Assembly (NCBI GenBank): GCA_023055425.1
Contig: JALGPY010000004.1
Coordinates: forward strand, 55,699,718-55,763,717
Direction: 5' to 3'
DNA: 64,000 nt
Origin: Linanthus parryae
Taxonomy: Eukaryota; Streptophyta; Magnoliopsida; Ericales; Polemoniaceae
The notes beneath the pieces were generated by a model. It was not told the origin of the DNA and did not search any database. It saw only the letters and a list, made by a program, of their open reading frames with translations. A program made the translations under genes and the position numbers. Below are positions 44,816 through 54,782 of this stretch, in pieces. Numbering within the stretch: position 1 is the first letter of the stretch; each line of letters opens with the position of its first letter.

Positions 44816-46071
44816 TTGGTGTTTGCAGGTTGTCACCAATATAAAAGAACATAAGTGGTTTGTGGACAGTGGTTGCTCAATACATATGAGTGGAAAGAGA
44901 TCTCTATTCTCATAATTGAAGGAGCAATCAGAAGGTTTAATAACACTTGGTGACAAAGGCAAATGCAATATTCTTGGTATTGGAAAAGTTGGTACAAATT
45001 CTGAAAACTCTATTTCTGATGTGTACATAGTTGAACGTTTGAAAATTAATTTGCTTAGTGTATCTCAGCTTTGTGATAATGGCAACAAATTTATCTTTGA
45101 TAAAGAGAAGTGTGTGGTGTAAAATGAGAAATCAGGAGATTGCATTCTAACAGCCTCTAGATCAAACAATGTTTATACTTTTCAGACTAACAAAGTTGCA
45201 TGTGAAAGTTTGAAGTGTCTCAAGGCCTTGAAAGAGGATTCAAAGCTTTGGCACATGAAACTTGGTCATATCAGTTTGTATACTTTGAACAAGTTGATTT
45301 CCAAAGACTTCGTAAGAGGATTGCCATCCATCATGTTCAAAGAAGATGAAATGTGCAAAGCATGTGCACAAGGAAAGCAGACCAGAAGTGCCTTCAAACC
45401 GAAGAAGTTTGTAAGTACAACTCGACCTATTGAATTGCTTCATATGGATCTCTGTGGTCCTATGAGGACTCCTACTCCAAAAGGTAAAAGGTATATGCTA
45501 GTTGTTGTAGATGATTTTTCTAGATATACTTGGGTTATGTTTCTCAAAGAAAAATCTGAAGCACTCTCTGAATTTTCAAAGCTTTGCAGAGAACTTCAAA
45601 ACTTGAAAAACCTACCTGTAGCTTCAATCAGAAGTGATCATGGTAGAGAATTTGATCAGTTATAATTTGATTTATTCTGTGATAAGCATGGTATTACTCA
45701 CAACTTTTCAGCTCCATGAACTCCTCAACAGAATGGTGTTGTTGAAAGAAAGAACAGGACTCTTGAAGATATGTCAAGAACAATGCTTCTTGAGAACAAG
45801 CTGCCAAAACATTATTGGGTAGAAGCTATGAATACAGCAAACTATATTTTGAACAGGTGCTTGATCAGACCCATTCTGAAGAAGACCCCCTATGAACTAT
45901 TCAAAGGAAGGAAGCCAAACATTTCATACTTCAGACCCTTTGGATGTACTTGTTTTATCCAACAATGGAAAATACAATCTTGGTAAGATTGATGCAAGAA
46001 GTGATGAAGGTATATTTCTTGGTTACTCTCTGAATAGCAAAGCTTATAGAGTCTACAATAAAAGAACCAAT
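44816..46071 (+). pseudogene. SIRE protease and integrase, truncated
   Basis: The protease motif is KWFVDSGCSIHMSG with the downstream block INLLSVSQLCD. The pre-integrase region has LWHMKLGHISL with CKACAQGKQ. The integrase core has D in LLHMDLCGP, D in RSDHGREF and E in NGVVERKNRT, so all three catalytic acids remain. Stops follow FDQL and FSAP, and a frameshift near 45965 splits FGCTCFI from NGKYNLGKIDARSDEGIFLGY. The gene ends abruptly at about 46071 and RT is absent. Confidence 0.82.
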
Positions 46072-47266
46072 TCGCCCTGCTTTGGCATGCACGAGTTGGA
46101 TAATCATGATAATGAAGAGTACTTAAGTAACGAGAAGGAAAAACATAATATTTAAATTGAGGGACTTTTCATTTTCAGTTTTAAATTGTTTTGTTGATCC
46201 ATATCAAGTGATCTACTTATTTTGAGTTGGGCGAACTCACAAATAAAAGATCCGGGTTGTTAATTATCTGATTACCAATTTTGCGTGCATCATCCATACA
46301 CCAATAATAAAAATAAGACAATAAATAAACAACCACAAAGAAAAATTAACATGATATGGATGTGGCCTCTAAGCTAAGATATTCTCAAGTCAATTAGAAA
46401 ATCAATAAAGCCAAAAAATAGCAAGCTCATCTCCATGTGCCCCCATCTTTTGGTCCATGCTCCATAGCTCTTGTGGATTATCGCCATCTTGTGATTTCTC
46501 CATGCTCCTTATTCAAATCTTGGCTATCATCTACTCTATCTAATTCTAGATAGCATCTAAACTAAATAGAGAGATCTTAAAAGTTGAGAAGAAGACCGGC
46601 TCGCAGGCCGTAAAACTTAAATTAATTATTACATTAATTTGATCAGCTCGCAGGTCGTAAATGAAACCACAAAATAAACATCCACAATAAACCAAAACCT
46701 AAGACCATATCAAATCACCATGCAATAAGCACATAAACAGTTAAAATCCAATTTTAACGAGTTTGGTCAATTTTATTTTTTTTGGATGTCCTAGGGTCAA
46801 AACAGTCCAATAGGCCTCACCATGGCTTTTGCCGAAACCCTAAAGCACATTAACAGTCCAATAGGCCCACGCACGGCCAGGCCGTGGGCTAGGCCGGCAC
46901 GGACCATTGGTTGTGCCCTTAGCTTGGGCGGCAAGGCAAGGGGGCGGTCCCAAGGGGGACTGAACCTCCTATGGAGTTGTTTCCAAAACAACTCCTTTCC
47001 TTGTTTCCCAAGTTTAGTTGTTTCCATACTTGAAAAACCTTTTTTCCAAGCATGTGCCCAAACCCTAGCCGACTAGATCCAAAAATTCACATACTATGTG
47101 ATTCAGACTCACTAATAATTCACATCATATGTAAAATTAGGTCTTGTTTGACGTTGCATCAATTATGCTTAATTTTTCTGTTTTACGCGATAAACAACAA
47201 TTTAAACAACAAAAATTGTAACACATAAAATACGTTATTCTCTACGATCTGTGGCTCTGATACCAC
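46072..47266 (-). mobile_element. Copia-1 leader and primer-binding site
   Basis: The PBS on the minus strand (47254-47265) reads TGGTATCAGAGC, perfect for initiator tRNA-Met, one base after the LTR. About 1 kb of AT-rich untranslated leader follows leftward, with no gag frame before the SIRE junction. Short ORFs at 46797-47076 on both strands look like chance. Confidence 0.7.
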
Positions 47267-49742
47267 TGTAAGGTTTTGGTAACGGATACGCAGCGGAATA
47301 AACAATAATTAGTCCGTTCAAGACCCTCCAAGGATCACAAATCTAGAATTCATAACTATAGTAAGGGATTAGTGTCAAAATACATTTTGGTTCTCCTTTG
47401 ATGACTTCACACGTGAAATAGTATTCATGTCTTTATGGCTAGTCCACTCCTTGGTGGCCGACGGGATGAGGGGGCGGCAAAGGGGGCTCAGCCTCTTTAG
47501 TTGCTCTCTCTCTCTTCTTGCTTTTATCTCTACTAAAGTAATTTTATGAGCATTAGTATTGAGAAAAATCTAGGAGTGTCCTTTATATAGTCCAACAACT
47601 CCTTGTTGACTGCATACAAGCCCTTATCCTAATCCCGTCTATACACTGATTAGTCCAACTTGCAAATTACTCCTACTAAGTTTGCAAGTAGTTGCGTATT
47701 GATCCTTCCATTTAATTAATCATATTAATTAATTCCTGAGTCCCGTCTAATCCATAGGGATTTTGGCCCCATAGGTTTCTACTTAGTTGGTAGTAACAAT
47801 TTACTAACATGGAGAGGCCTCTAGCAAGACATCCACGCTACCCAACTAATAGAAATAGTCACCCGACAAACCTTTTGCAAGCATTGTCTTATCCCTTTGT
47901 CTCTTTGTTCGGATTGGACATGAGACATACAAGTCATACTCGTATATCCAATCTATAGTTTCTCGATCCTGGGAATTGTCTCATCCATGAAGATAACATC
48001 AATATGCTATATTGATTTATCTGAGTCTGGCCAGACATTCTATGAGCACCATCCCCCGAGTGACCGTGGATATTTACTCCCGTTATGTGGGAGGGAAAAG
48101 TCTACGTCACTACCATCTCTAAGCTTGCTTCCTTATTGTATCCGACTAACGCCTTTATCACTACCCAGTTACGGTGTAGACGATGTCAAAACACAATATT
48201 CCACAACTAGAGGATCTAGTGACTTCAAGTCTAAGTATGACAATACCGTTGTCACTACGAGAAGCAGTTGTGACTTTACATAATCCGTATGTAGCCTTCT
48301 CGTTTTGAGTCAATCTAGTATGCAATTACTCCTAATGCATACCCATGTGTTGGATCGTGCTTTTCCATATCAATCCAACCCCGTACTAGTCTATAGTTGA
48401 TCATCCTGTTAATGAATATAATTGACTAGGGATATTTAAGATAAACAACATATTTGCAATCTAAGGACTTCATTATATTAAATAGGGTCAATTACTTACT
48501 ACCCACATCCAGTTTGGGGGTAATGATTCACGTACCACCCCCAATTTCAAAACTTTCTTATTGCCACCTCCAGTTGCTGATTGCAATCAATCGGCAACTG
48601 GGTTAAATTCTGTCCAAAAATTTCAGTTAATTAACACTTGTTGATGGGCAAAGTGGTCCAATCACAGCAAGAAGAGGGAAAAAATAAAAAGAAAAATCTG
48701 AAGTAAGAATAAGTTGAATGCAGCAGATTGGAGGGTTTCCTCCATCCTATCTCTATCCTTCCTCCCTCTCTCCGTCCTTTTCTCGATAAACCTCTCCCTC
48801 TCTCTCCCTTTCTCGATATGAATATCTCCCTCCCTTTTATCGATCTACATCTTATGGCAGAGGGGTGGAATTCGTTGGGCATGGTCGTGCTCTGCGATGG
48901 CCGTGTTAGCTGACTCGATACAGAGAGATCGTGTTCGATTGAGATGTGGGTATTGGCCCGAGTTCATGGTGGTTTCGGCGAGGGATGGTGGTGTCTATGT
49001 TGTCTTTTTCAGAATTAATGGTTGAATTGGGTGAGTACGGGAAGATTGTGGCTGCTGGGATTTTTGGTTGGAGGGGGTTGATGTGGTTTGGCGGAAGGTT
49101 GTGGGTCGACTTTAGTGGTGGGTTCGGTGAAACGAATTGTGGGGGTTTTGAATCAATACGGTGGCAGTCCTGGTTTTACTGTGGGTGCTTGAAGCTGCAT
49201 AGGTTGCAACAGTTTATTTGGCTAGGGCAGAGAGGGAGCGAGGGAGGACTGGTTTAAGACTTGGAATTCCCCGGAATCTGGGTTATAGTGGTTGTGATGG
49301 TTGTGGTTTCCGCCGGATTCAAGGTTACAGTGGTTGTGTTTGCAGTGGTGGTGGTTTCGTTCTTCGTATTTGTTTGGGGGTTGTCAATTGAATGGACATG
49401 ACGTTTGGATTGTTTGCCGGATTATAGGTTTATGCAAGCGGTGTTGGCGGTTGTCCGGCGGTGTTCTTCATGTTCATATTTTTCTTTTTTAACCACTTTT
49501 CCCCCCAAGAACCATCAACTAACGGAATATTTTGGATGGAAATTACCCAATTTGATGATTGTTAGCAATTACAAACTGGAGGTGGTACTTAGAGGGTTTT
49601 GAAACTGGGGGTGCCAAGTGGTTCATTACCCCCAAACTGGAGGTGGGTAGTAAGTAATTGACCCTATTAAATATCTACATAAATAATACAATGAATGTTT
49701 ATAGCCAAAAACACCATTCATACTAAAAAGATTGCCACTAGG
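47267..49742 (-). mobile_element. Copia-1 5' LTR, interrupted
   Basis: On the minus strand the LTR ends ACCAAAACCTTACA at 47267, next to the PBS. Without the insert at 48486-49664 it is about 1.3 kb. Its outer 20 bp or so are missing: the sequence breaks after GATTGCCACTAGG, where the 3' LTR goes on to the TGTTGG end. A related copia LTR begins at 49745. Confidence 0.75.
48486..49664. mobile_element. Non-autonomous Mutator-like element (1.18 kb)
   Basis: The ends GGGTCAATTACTTACTACC and its reverse complement begin inverted repeats of about 90 bp (48486-48576 and 49574-49664); the outer 41 bp match except for one base. The flanks are TATTAAAATA (left) and TATTAAATA (right), a 9-bp target duplication with one extra A, as expected for Mutator-type transposition; the other copia-1 LTR has the empty site. 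The interior has CT-rich and then G-rich sequence with short open frames (48946-49257) but no transposase, so it may carry captured gene sequence (Pack-MULE). Confidence 0.85.
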
Positions 49743-49744
49743 TT

Positions 49745-50365
49745 TGTTGGGATCACTGACTATTATGTGTTGCTAGACACCGCTCTATGTTTGTAATAGT
49801 TACTACCAACTAAGTAGAAACCTATGTGGTCACGCACCATATGGATTAAACTAGATATGGGTATAAATTAGTTGGACTAATTAATTAAAATGATCATAAT
49901 GCAACCAAAAGCAAAGTTAGTGGGACTAGTTTTCAAGTGGCAATTATGTTGTTAATAAAGAGTTATTAACTATATAAAGGAACTCTAGCTTCTTATTTTC
50001 TCAAGACAAGTCATTATTGAGAGAACATAACAAATCAAGGAGAAAGAGACAAGGAAGAGGCTCACCCCCTACCCGTCTGCCCACTCCTTGTCGTCGGCCT
50101 CCCTAGGCGTCGGCTTGGTGCTCCGTTTTGCGTGTTCCTTTGCCTCCTTCTTCCGTTTCTAGCACTACACAGTGTGAAGGATTTCAATTGAAGATCCAAG
50201 GTGTTGATACTCGTAGAGACGAAGACACAATTCTTCGTAGTGATCACATAAAATGTTTCGACCCTAATCATGTTATGATTGCTTGCCTGTGATCCTTGGA
50301 GGGGTTTGAGCAGGATTAAATTTTTGTTATTCCGCTGCGTAACCTGCATCAAAACCCTAAAGTTG
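49745..50365 (+). mobile_element. Copia LTR remnant, plus orientation
   Basis: The sequence starts TGTTGGGATCACTG and shares blocks with the reverse complement of the copia-1 LTR (GTTACTACCAACTAAGTAGAAACC near the start, TTATTCCGCTGCGTA near the end). A TATATAAAGG-like promoter lies near 49970. The end is uncertain; a decayed TGATATCAAAGC, resembling the iMet PBS, lies 100 bp further right (50466-50477). It could be a solo LTR or the stub of a deleted element. Confidence 0.6.
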
Positions 50366-51790
50366 GATCATGTGAGGCACCCGGGGGCTTTAGCGGAGGA
50401 CACTCCCGTGAGTTCAAGAATCTTATGTTAGATCTTTTGGCCTGGATTAGAGGGGGTGTTTCCGATGATATCAAAGCCCAGATTTTGTGAATTAACATAA
50501 TTGAAAACCTAATTAATAGGTGGGCGGAATTTTGAATATAAAAAACATATAGGAAACATGATTAAAACCTAAGAGGACGGGGGAGCGATATGACGAGAGT
50601 GTTTTATGTAGGCCTATACTTGCGATACCAGGAAAAAGGTTTGAAAATACTTGCATTGCATTGCGTACGGATAACGATATGGGTAGCTTCAGTTGGTTAC
50701 AATATATTTTTATGCATGCACATTGGTTTCGTGTCTTTGTAGCATTGTACTGATAAACTTATCATTTTTAAAGATTGCGACGCATGACCACCGTGGATCC
50801 ATCCGGCTTTCACCCGGAGAGACAATTCGAGAGCTTCTGGATCGAGTCGACGTGAGATGTGATTTTTGGGAATAGACCTATGGGGATGAGCACGTTAGGC
50901 CCTTAGTACATGTGGAGATTATCTTAGAGACCATGGCCCCGGAGGAGACCTGGGAGGAGCTCCAGTACCGTTACCCTTATGTGACGTATCACACAGGGTA
51001 ACCCTTTACAGTTGGGGAGGAGAGTTGCTCATTACCATGTCCACTCTCAGAGCCCTACTACTTCATGCATACTAAGAGATGGATCAATCTGAATAAATTG
51101 AGAAAGACTCTGTAGAGTATCTTGCTGGGATCATAGCTGACTAGATTGCTTAGATATAGGCTGTAGTTGGTCGCGGTATGAATATATTATAGGCCTATTT
51201 CTTTTGTTTTTATATTAAGGATATGTCTCAAGTCTAGAACATTAACATGGTTGGTCAAGTTGCTCATATTTTCGGCATGTGTGTGTGTGTGAACATGTGG
51301 AGTTTTGGAGTATTTCTTACGTATATCATAATATGGTCGGTGGCATATAATCGTTTTAACTTTTGCAGGCTATCCAAGATAAAAGAATATCCCTATCAAT
51401 GGATCCCCATTCAAGACTTGAGAAATTAAAGAACTAGGTTCTAACCTTGGGAAGTCAACCCAGGACCAGCACACTAGGAGAAAAGATGTACATTGTAGGA
51501 AAGTACAGAGGAAGCCTAGTTTATTTTCGGGAAAATAGGGACCGACATAGTTAGAAAACTGGATTAGGAAATTTGAGAAGAGTCTGAGTGGAGTACAATG
51601 TCCTCCGGAGGAAAAACTAGATGATGCAGTCTATACACAATGCAAACTAAGACTTTCTAAATGCAGTTCAATTATGCAAGCAACAACAAAAACATTGGGT
51701 TTTTCTTGTTTGAGATCGGTTAATCTCCTGAAACTGTGTCGAAATCATCAAGCTCTCACGCTTCCCTAGAGACTATAACTACTATAAATG
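50366..51790. other. Unassigned sequence
   Basis: No domain or terminal repeat is recognised. A short frame near 50777 (MTTVDPSGFHPERQ) and semi-open frames up to about 51115 hint at a decayed gene or transposon fragment, but stops are frequent. A short (GT)n run is at 51281-51291. Confidence 0.35.
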
Positions 51791-52214
51791 GGTAAAAGAC
51801 ACTATCCACTCCTATCTTTTGATAAAATTCCACTTTGCTCCCCTGGAGTTTAAATAATTCCACTTTGCACCCTTGTAACTAACAGACCTTAACGGTCGTG
51901 TAAAATAGACAATTTTACCCTTGAAAATGTACAAAATTATCCACTATAAAAACATACTACATTTAACCTAATCCTCATTTCCCCACCTGCGTCTTCTCCT
52001 TCTCATCTTCTCCGTCTTCTCACCCTGCCACCATCCTCCAACCCTCTCCAGTCCCACCTCACTGCCACCTCTCACCTTTCCTTCTTTCTCTCGGCGGACT
52101 CATCCTAGGACGCAACCATCTCTCTCTTTCCTCTACTTCCGTTCGATTAGGGTCGCAGTGGTGGGTTGTTGTTGGTGGCCGTTGGTGGCAGCGACGGTTG
52201 GCCGGATTTTTGAC
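51791..52214. other. Possible truncated DNA-transposon end with captured sequence
   Basis: GGGTAAAAGACACTATCCAC followed by repeated AATTCCACTTTGC-CCC blocks resembles a Mutator-type terminus, then a CT-rich, untranslated-leader-like stretch (51985-52150). No matching right-hand inverted repeat is seen, so the call is weak. Confidence 0.3.
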
Positions 52215-53061
52215 TTGTCTCATGCTTTTTGATTTTGATCTATTGGATGAATTTTATTTTCATGAACTTTTTAATGAGTGTAGTCTATTGACACGACTAT
52301 GTTAGGAATTGATATTCATGAACTTAGGGTTTATTCTTAGATTGTAATGTTGCTTAATGTTAGTCTTTATTCTAGTTATTGTTCACATGCTATGCTTAAT
52401 TCTTGGCAAGAATGGAGTAATTAACCGGACTTGTTAATTAGCTGGCGAGTGCGTGAGAGCGACTTAGACCTAGTTGTGATGAGATATGAACAACAATCCT
52501 TAATCACTGAGACTGAGAAGAGAAGTGTGTAGGATTGACCTTAGTGGGTAGATTCGGTAGGAGATAGTGAGGTGTTCGTGTGGTGGTGGTCTGGGAGGAC
52601 ATCATTACGTGCACTGTCATTAGCCTTCTAGAACGGACCGGTAGATGTAGGTGTACCGACAAGACACCAAGTAAAACGTGACGTAGAACGGCATGACACT
52701 GAGAGGAGATTGTCAGTACTATTACCCGGCTTAACTAGAATAGGATTAACGTGTTACATAGCTGATCTGGAAATCGTCTACAGCCCTAGGTGATCTAGAG
52801 AATGCCTATTTTCTCCTTATTTGTTTAATAAATTAAAAAAAGTCCAAAAATATTAGTTTAGTTGTTATTTTATTTCAGTCACCTGTTTGAGGGTGACGAA
52901 CTCTGATAATCACAATGCTTCCTCATGTTACAGTACTCCAATCTAATAACTAATTAAATAATCTCATGCTTGTCCTCGTGGGATCGATAACTCGGGGTTG
53001 AAATACCACCCCTATATTACTTGACCGTGCACTTGCGCATACACGCTAGTAATTTATGTCA
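52215..53061 (+). mobile_element. N2 5' LTR, 5'-truncated
   Basis: The stretch before the PBS ends TATTACTTGACCGTGCACTT then ACTAGTAATTTATGTCA-like sequence typical of this LTR type. The LTR start seen in the 3' copy (TGATAGCACCTTTTAGG) is not present to the left, so the 5' end is lost. The left limit is approximate. Confidence 0.5.
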
Positions 53062-53067
53062 AGTTTT

Positions 53068-53086
53068 TGGCGCCGTTTACGGGGAC
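53068..53086 (+). other. N2 primer-binding site (tRNA-Asp)
   Basis: TGGCGCCGTTTACGGGGAC matches the tRNA-Asp complement with two changes, six bases after the LTR. Confidence 0.85.
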
Positions 53087-53222
53087 AGCGGTAGATTATT
53101 TAGTTTGGAGTTAGTTTAGAGTATTTATTTTATTTTAGCTTTGTTTAATTTTTTTCTATCTCTGTGCTTCACGGGTTTCTTGTGAGTTTGTTTTTGCAAG
53201 AACACAGGAAGCAGGAGACATA

Positions 53223-54028
53223 ATGAGCATGTCGAGCGAGGATTATGAGGGGAACTTTGATTACCCTACTATTGTGCTAGATGCAGAATTTGGCACAGGG
53301 ATGACTGCTCAGTAATTTGGTGCTACAAATGCAAGAAGGACTACAAGTATGAAGACGCGTGCATTTTTTATCCACCCCAACTTCAACAACACCAAGAAGA
53401 CTCATCAGCGGATATGGCAGAACGACGCAGTATTATGGAGGATATCCAAGTGTGCGTCAAGTTCTTGTCTATTGCTACACAATTTTCACAAGAGGATTCA
53501 GCCACAGGTATGGAATTCGTGAGGGAGATGATGAAGAGGTCAACGAAACGAGTAGAGAAACTGGCAGCGGCAGGGGAATCAGGTATCCAAGTTCCACAAG
53601 AGGATCCCTTGCCACGTGACGTTGAGCCTAAATTTGAGCCTCCATCATCATCACCACCACAGGACGATTTGGATGACCCCTGCATTGGGAGCTTGTGGGG
53701 TGCTAACGATGAAGCTGATGAAACACTTGTGATTTTTGCTATTGAGGATTTGGAAATCAGCAAGTGTGGGGGTGTGAGTGAACTGCATGTGTTGATTGAC
53801 GAGCATAAAGCACCAAAGAGGTACTACTGGGGCGAATTTATGGCCAGAGATTCATTTGAGCCCAATAGTACTTCGTGGAAGTTGATAAAGAAGAAAAAAT
53901 GCAAGATGAAAAGAGTCGACTTCTACACTTCTCCACCATCTGCACAAAACAGGGATGCACGCGAAGTTCTGGAAAAGAGATGGTGGAACAAGAGGAACTG
54001 GAGCGTTAAGCATCCTTCACTATCCTAG
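53223..54028 (+). pseudogene. N2 ORF of unknown function
   Basis: The main frame is 53414-54028 (MAERRSIMEDIQVCVKF to WSVKHPSLS); the same frame is open further upstream without an ATG, and another frame begins MSMSSEDYEGNFDYP at 53223 and stops after GMTAQ, so a shift probably split one ORF. It has a helical N-terminal part, a proline/acidic middle (PKFEPPSSSPPQDDLDDP) and a basic end. The C-terminus resembles the N1 ORF. No known domain; it stands where gag would be. Confidence 0.5.
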
Positions 54029-54605
54029 ACAGTTGAGGTAACCTGGTCGGGCCGTCGACCTTAAATTACAAGCGCTTCTTGGGAGGCAACCTAATGTAGA
54101 GTAGAGTTTGATATTTTGTTTCGTTTTTGTTTTTGAGTTCTCCATATTTGATTTTGAGGGGTGAGAGAGATTTGTTTTAATATTTTCTATGAGTGTACAG
54201 GACACAGTTACCGAAGAACTCTACGGATTCCCATTCTTGATGCATGTGCACAATTTCGCACGCAAAACGAGGAACAACTAGCTAACCGGGAGCATTGAGC
54301 TTGATAGAGAAGCTAATCGAGGTCGAGGAGTAGCCAATTAGTCATGAGGAGCATGGTAGTGAGTTGGAGTATCGGGGTTGCACGCATCGGAATCCGGAGT
54401 GAAAATAGAGTTCAAGAGCTTTGGAAGCGAGATTCTTCGCAAAAGAGAGATAAATTAAAAATAATTAATGGAAAATTTCTTCGTTTTAGAATTTTATAGT
54501 CAAAAATGGATTCCTCGTCGAATATGGAGTCCATCGGTGAAAGAATCGTGCGAATCGGAGATCGGACGAAGAAACTAGAGCAAAAACAAGGTGGTCTACT
54601 CCAGT

Positions 54606-54782
54606 GATTTCGGCACCCATTTCGGGCCGAAATGGGGGCCAAAATCAACCAATTTCGGCCCGAAATAAAACAAAGGTTCTGCTTGGTTATTGCCCAGTGA
54701 TTTCGGGGCCCATTTCGGCCCGAAATGGGTACCGAAATCCATTGATTTCGGGCTCCATTTCGGGCCGAAATGGGGGCCAAAA
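54606..54782. repeat. Cluster of ATTTCGGSCCGAAAT inverted repeats in N2
   Basis: At least four near-perfect palindromes (CATTTCGGGCCGAAATG and the CCC variant) plus single ATTTCGG arms occur within 177 bp, arranged as two similar blocks (54606-54666 and 54700-54782). Because the arms are palindromic, both strands read repeated peptides such as ISARNG and ISGRNG; these frames are probably a by-product. Confidence 0.85.

Larger units (their letters stand above)
41660..46071 (+). mobile_element. SIRE-type Ty1/copia element, 3' truncated
   Basis: LTR, PBS, gag, protease and most of integrase are present in order on the plus strand. The sequence diverges after GYSLNSKAYRVYNKRT (about 46071), so RT, RNase H, any envelope-like ORF and the 3' LTR are missing. 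Gag features (two knuckle regions, the acidic-serine stretch SDSDSSSESESEEEHANLC, and QIWVPKGVRPPNMVDPEYES) are typical of SIRE/Maximus. It sits in copia-1 pol. Boundaries are approximate. Confidence 0.82.
37945..49742 (-). mobile_element. Copia-1: Ty1/copia element with nested insertions and a large internal loss
   Basis: The minus-strand element has a 3' LTR at about 37945-39532, pol remains at 39533-41659, leader and PBS at 46072-47266 and a 5' LTR at 47267-49742. The LTRs share long segments (for example AAGCCCTTATCCTAATCCCG in both). A plus-strand SIRE element interrupts pol, and copia-1 gag, protease and most of integrase are missing between SIRE and the leader, which implies a deletion that also removed the SIRE 3' half. 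A Mutator-like element sits in the 5' LTR. Confidence 0.78.

Noticed and set aside
50466..50477. TGATATCAAAGC as a primer-binding site
   Set aside because: Two mismatches to the iMet site and about 100 bp from the visible LTR end; kept only as a note on the copia remnant.
50777..51115. Possible host gene starting MTTVDPSGFHPERQ
   Set aside because: Stops in all frames within a few dozen codons and no domain; too weak to annotate.
53262..53413. Cys-rich upstream extension of the N2 ORF resembling a zinc finger (CARC, CYKC)
   Set aside because: No ATG in the extension and the spacing fits no zinc-binding family I know; not claimed.
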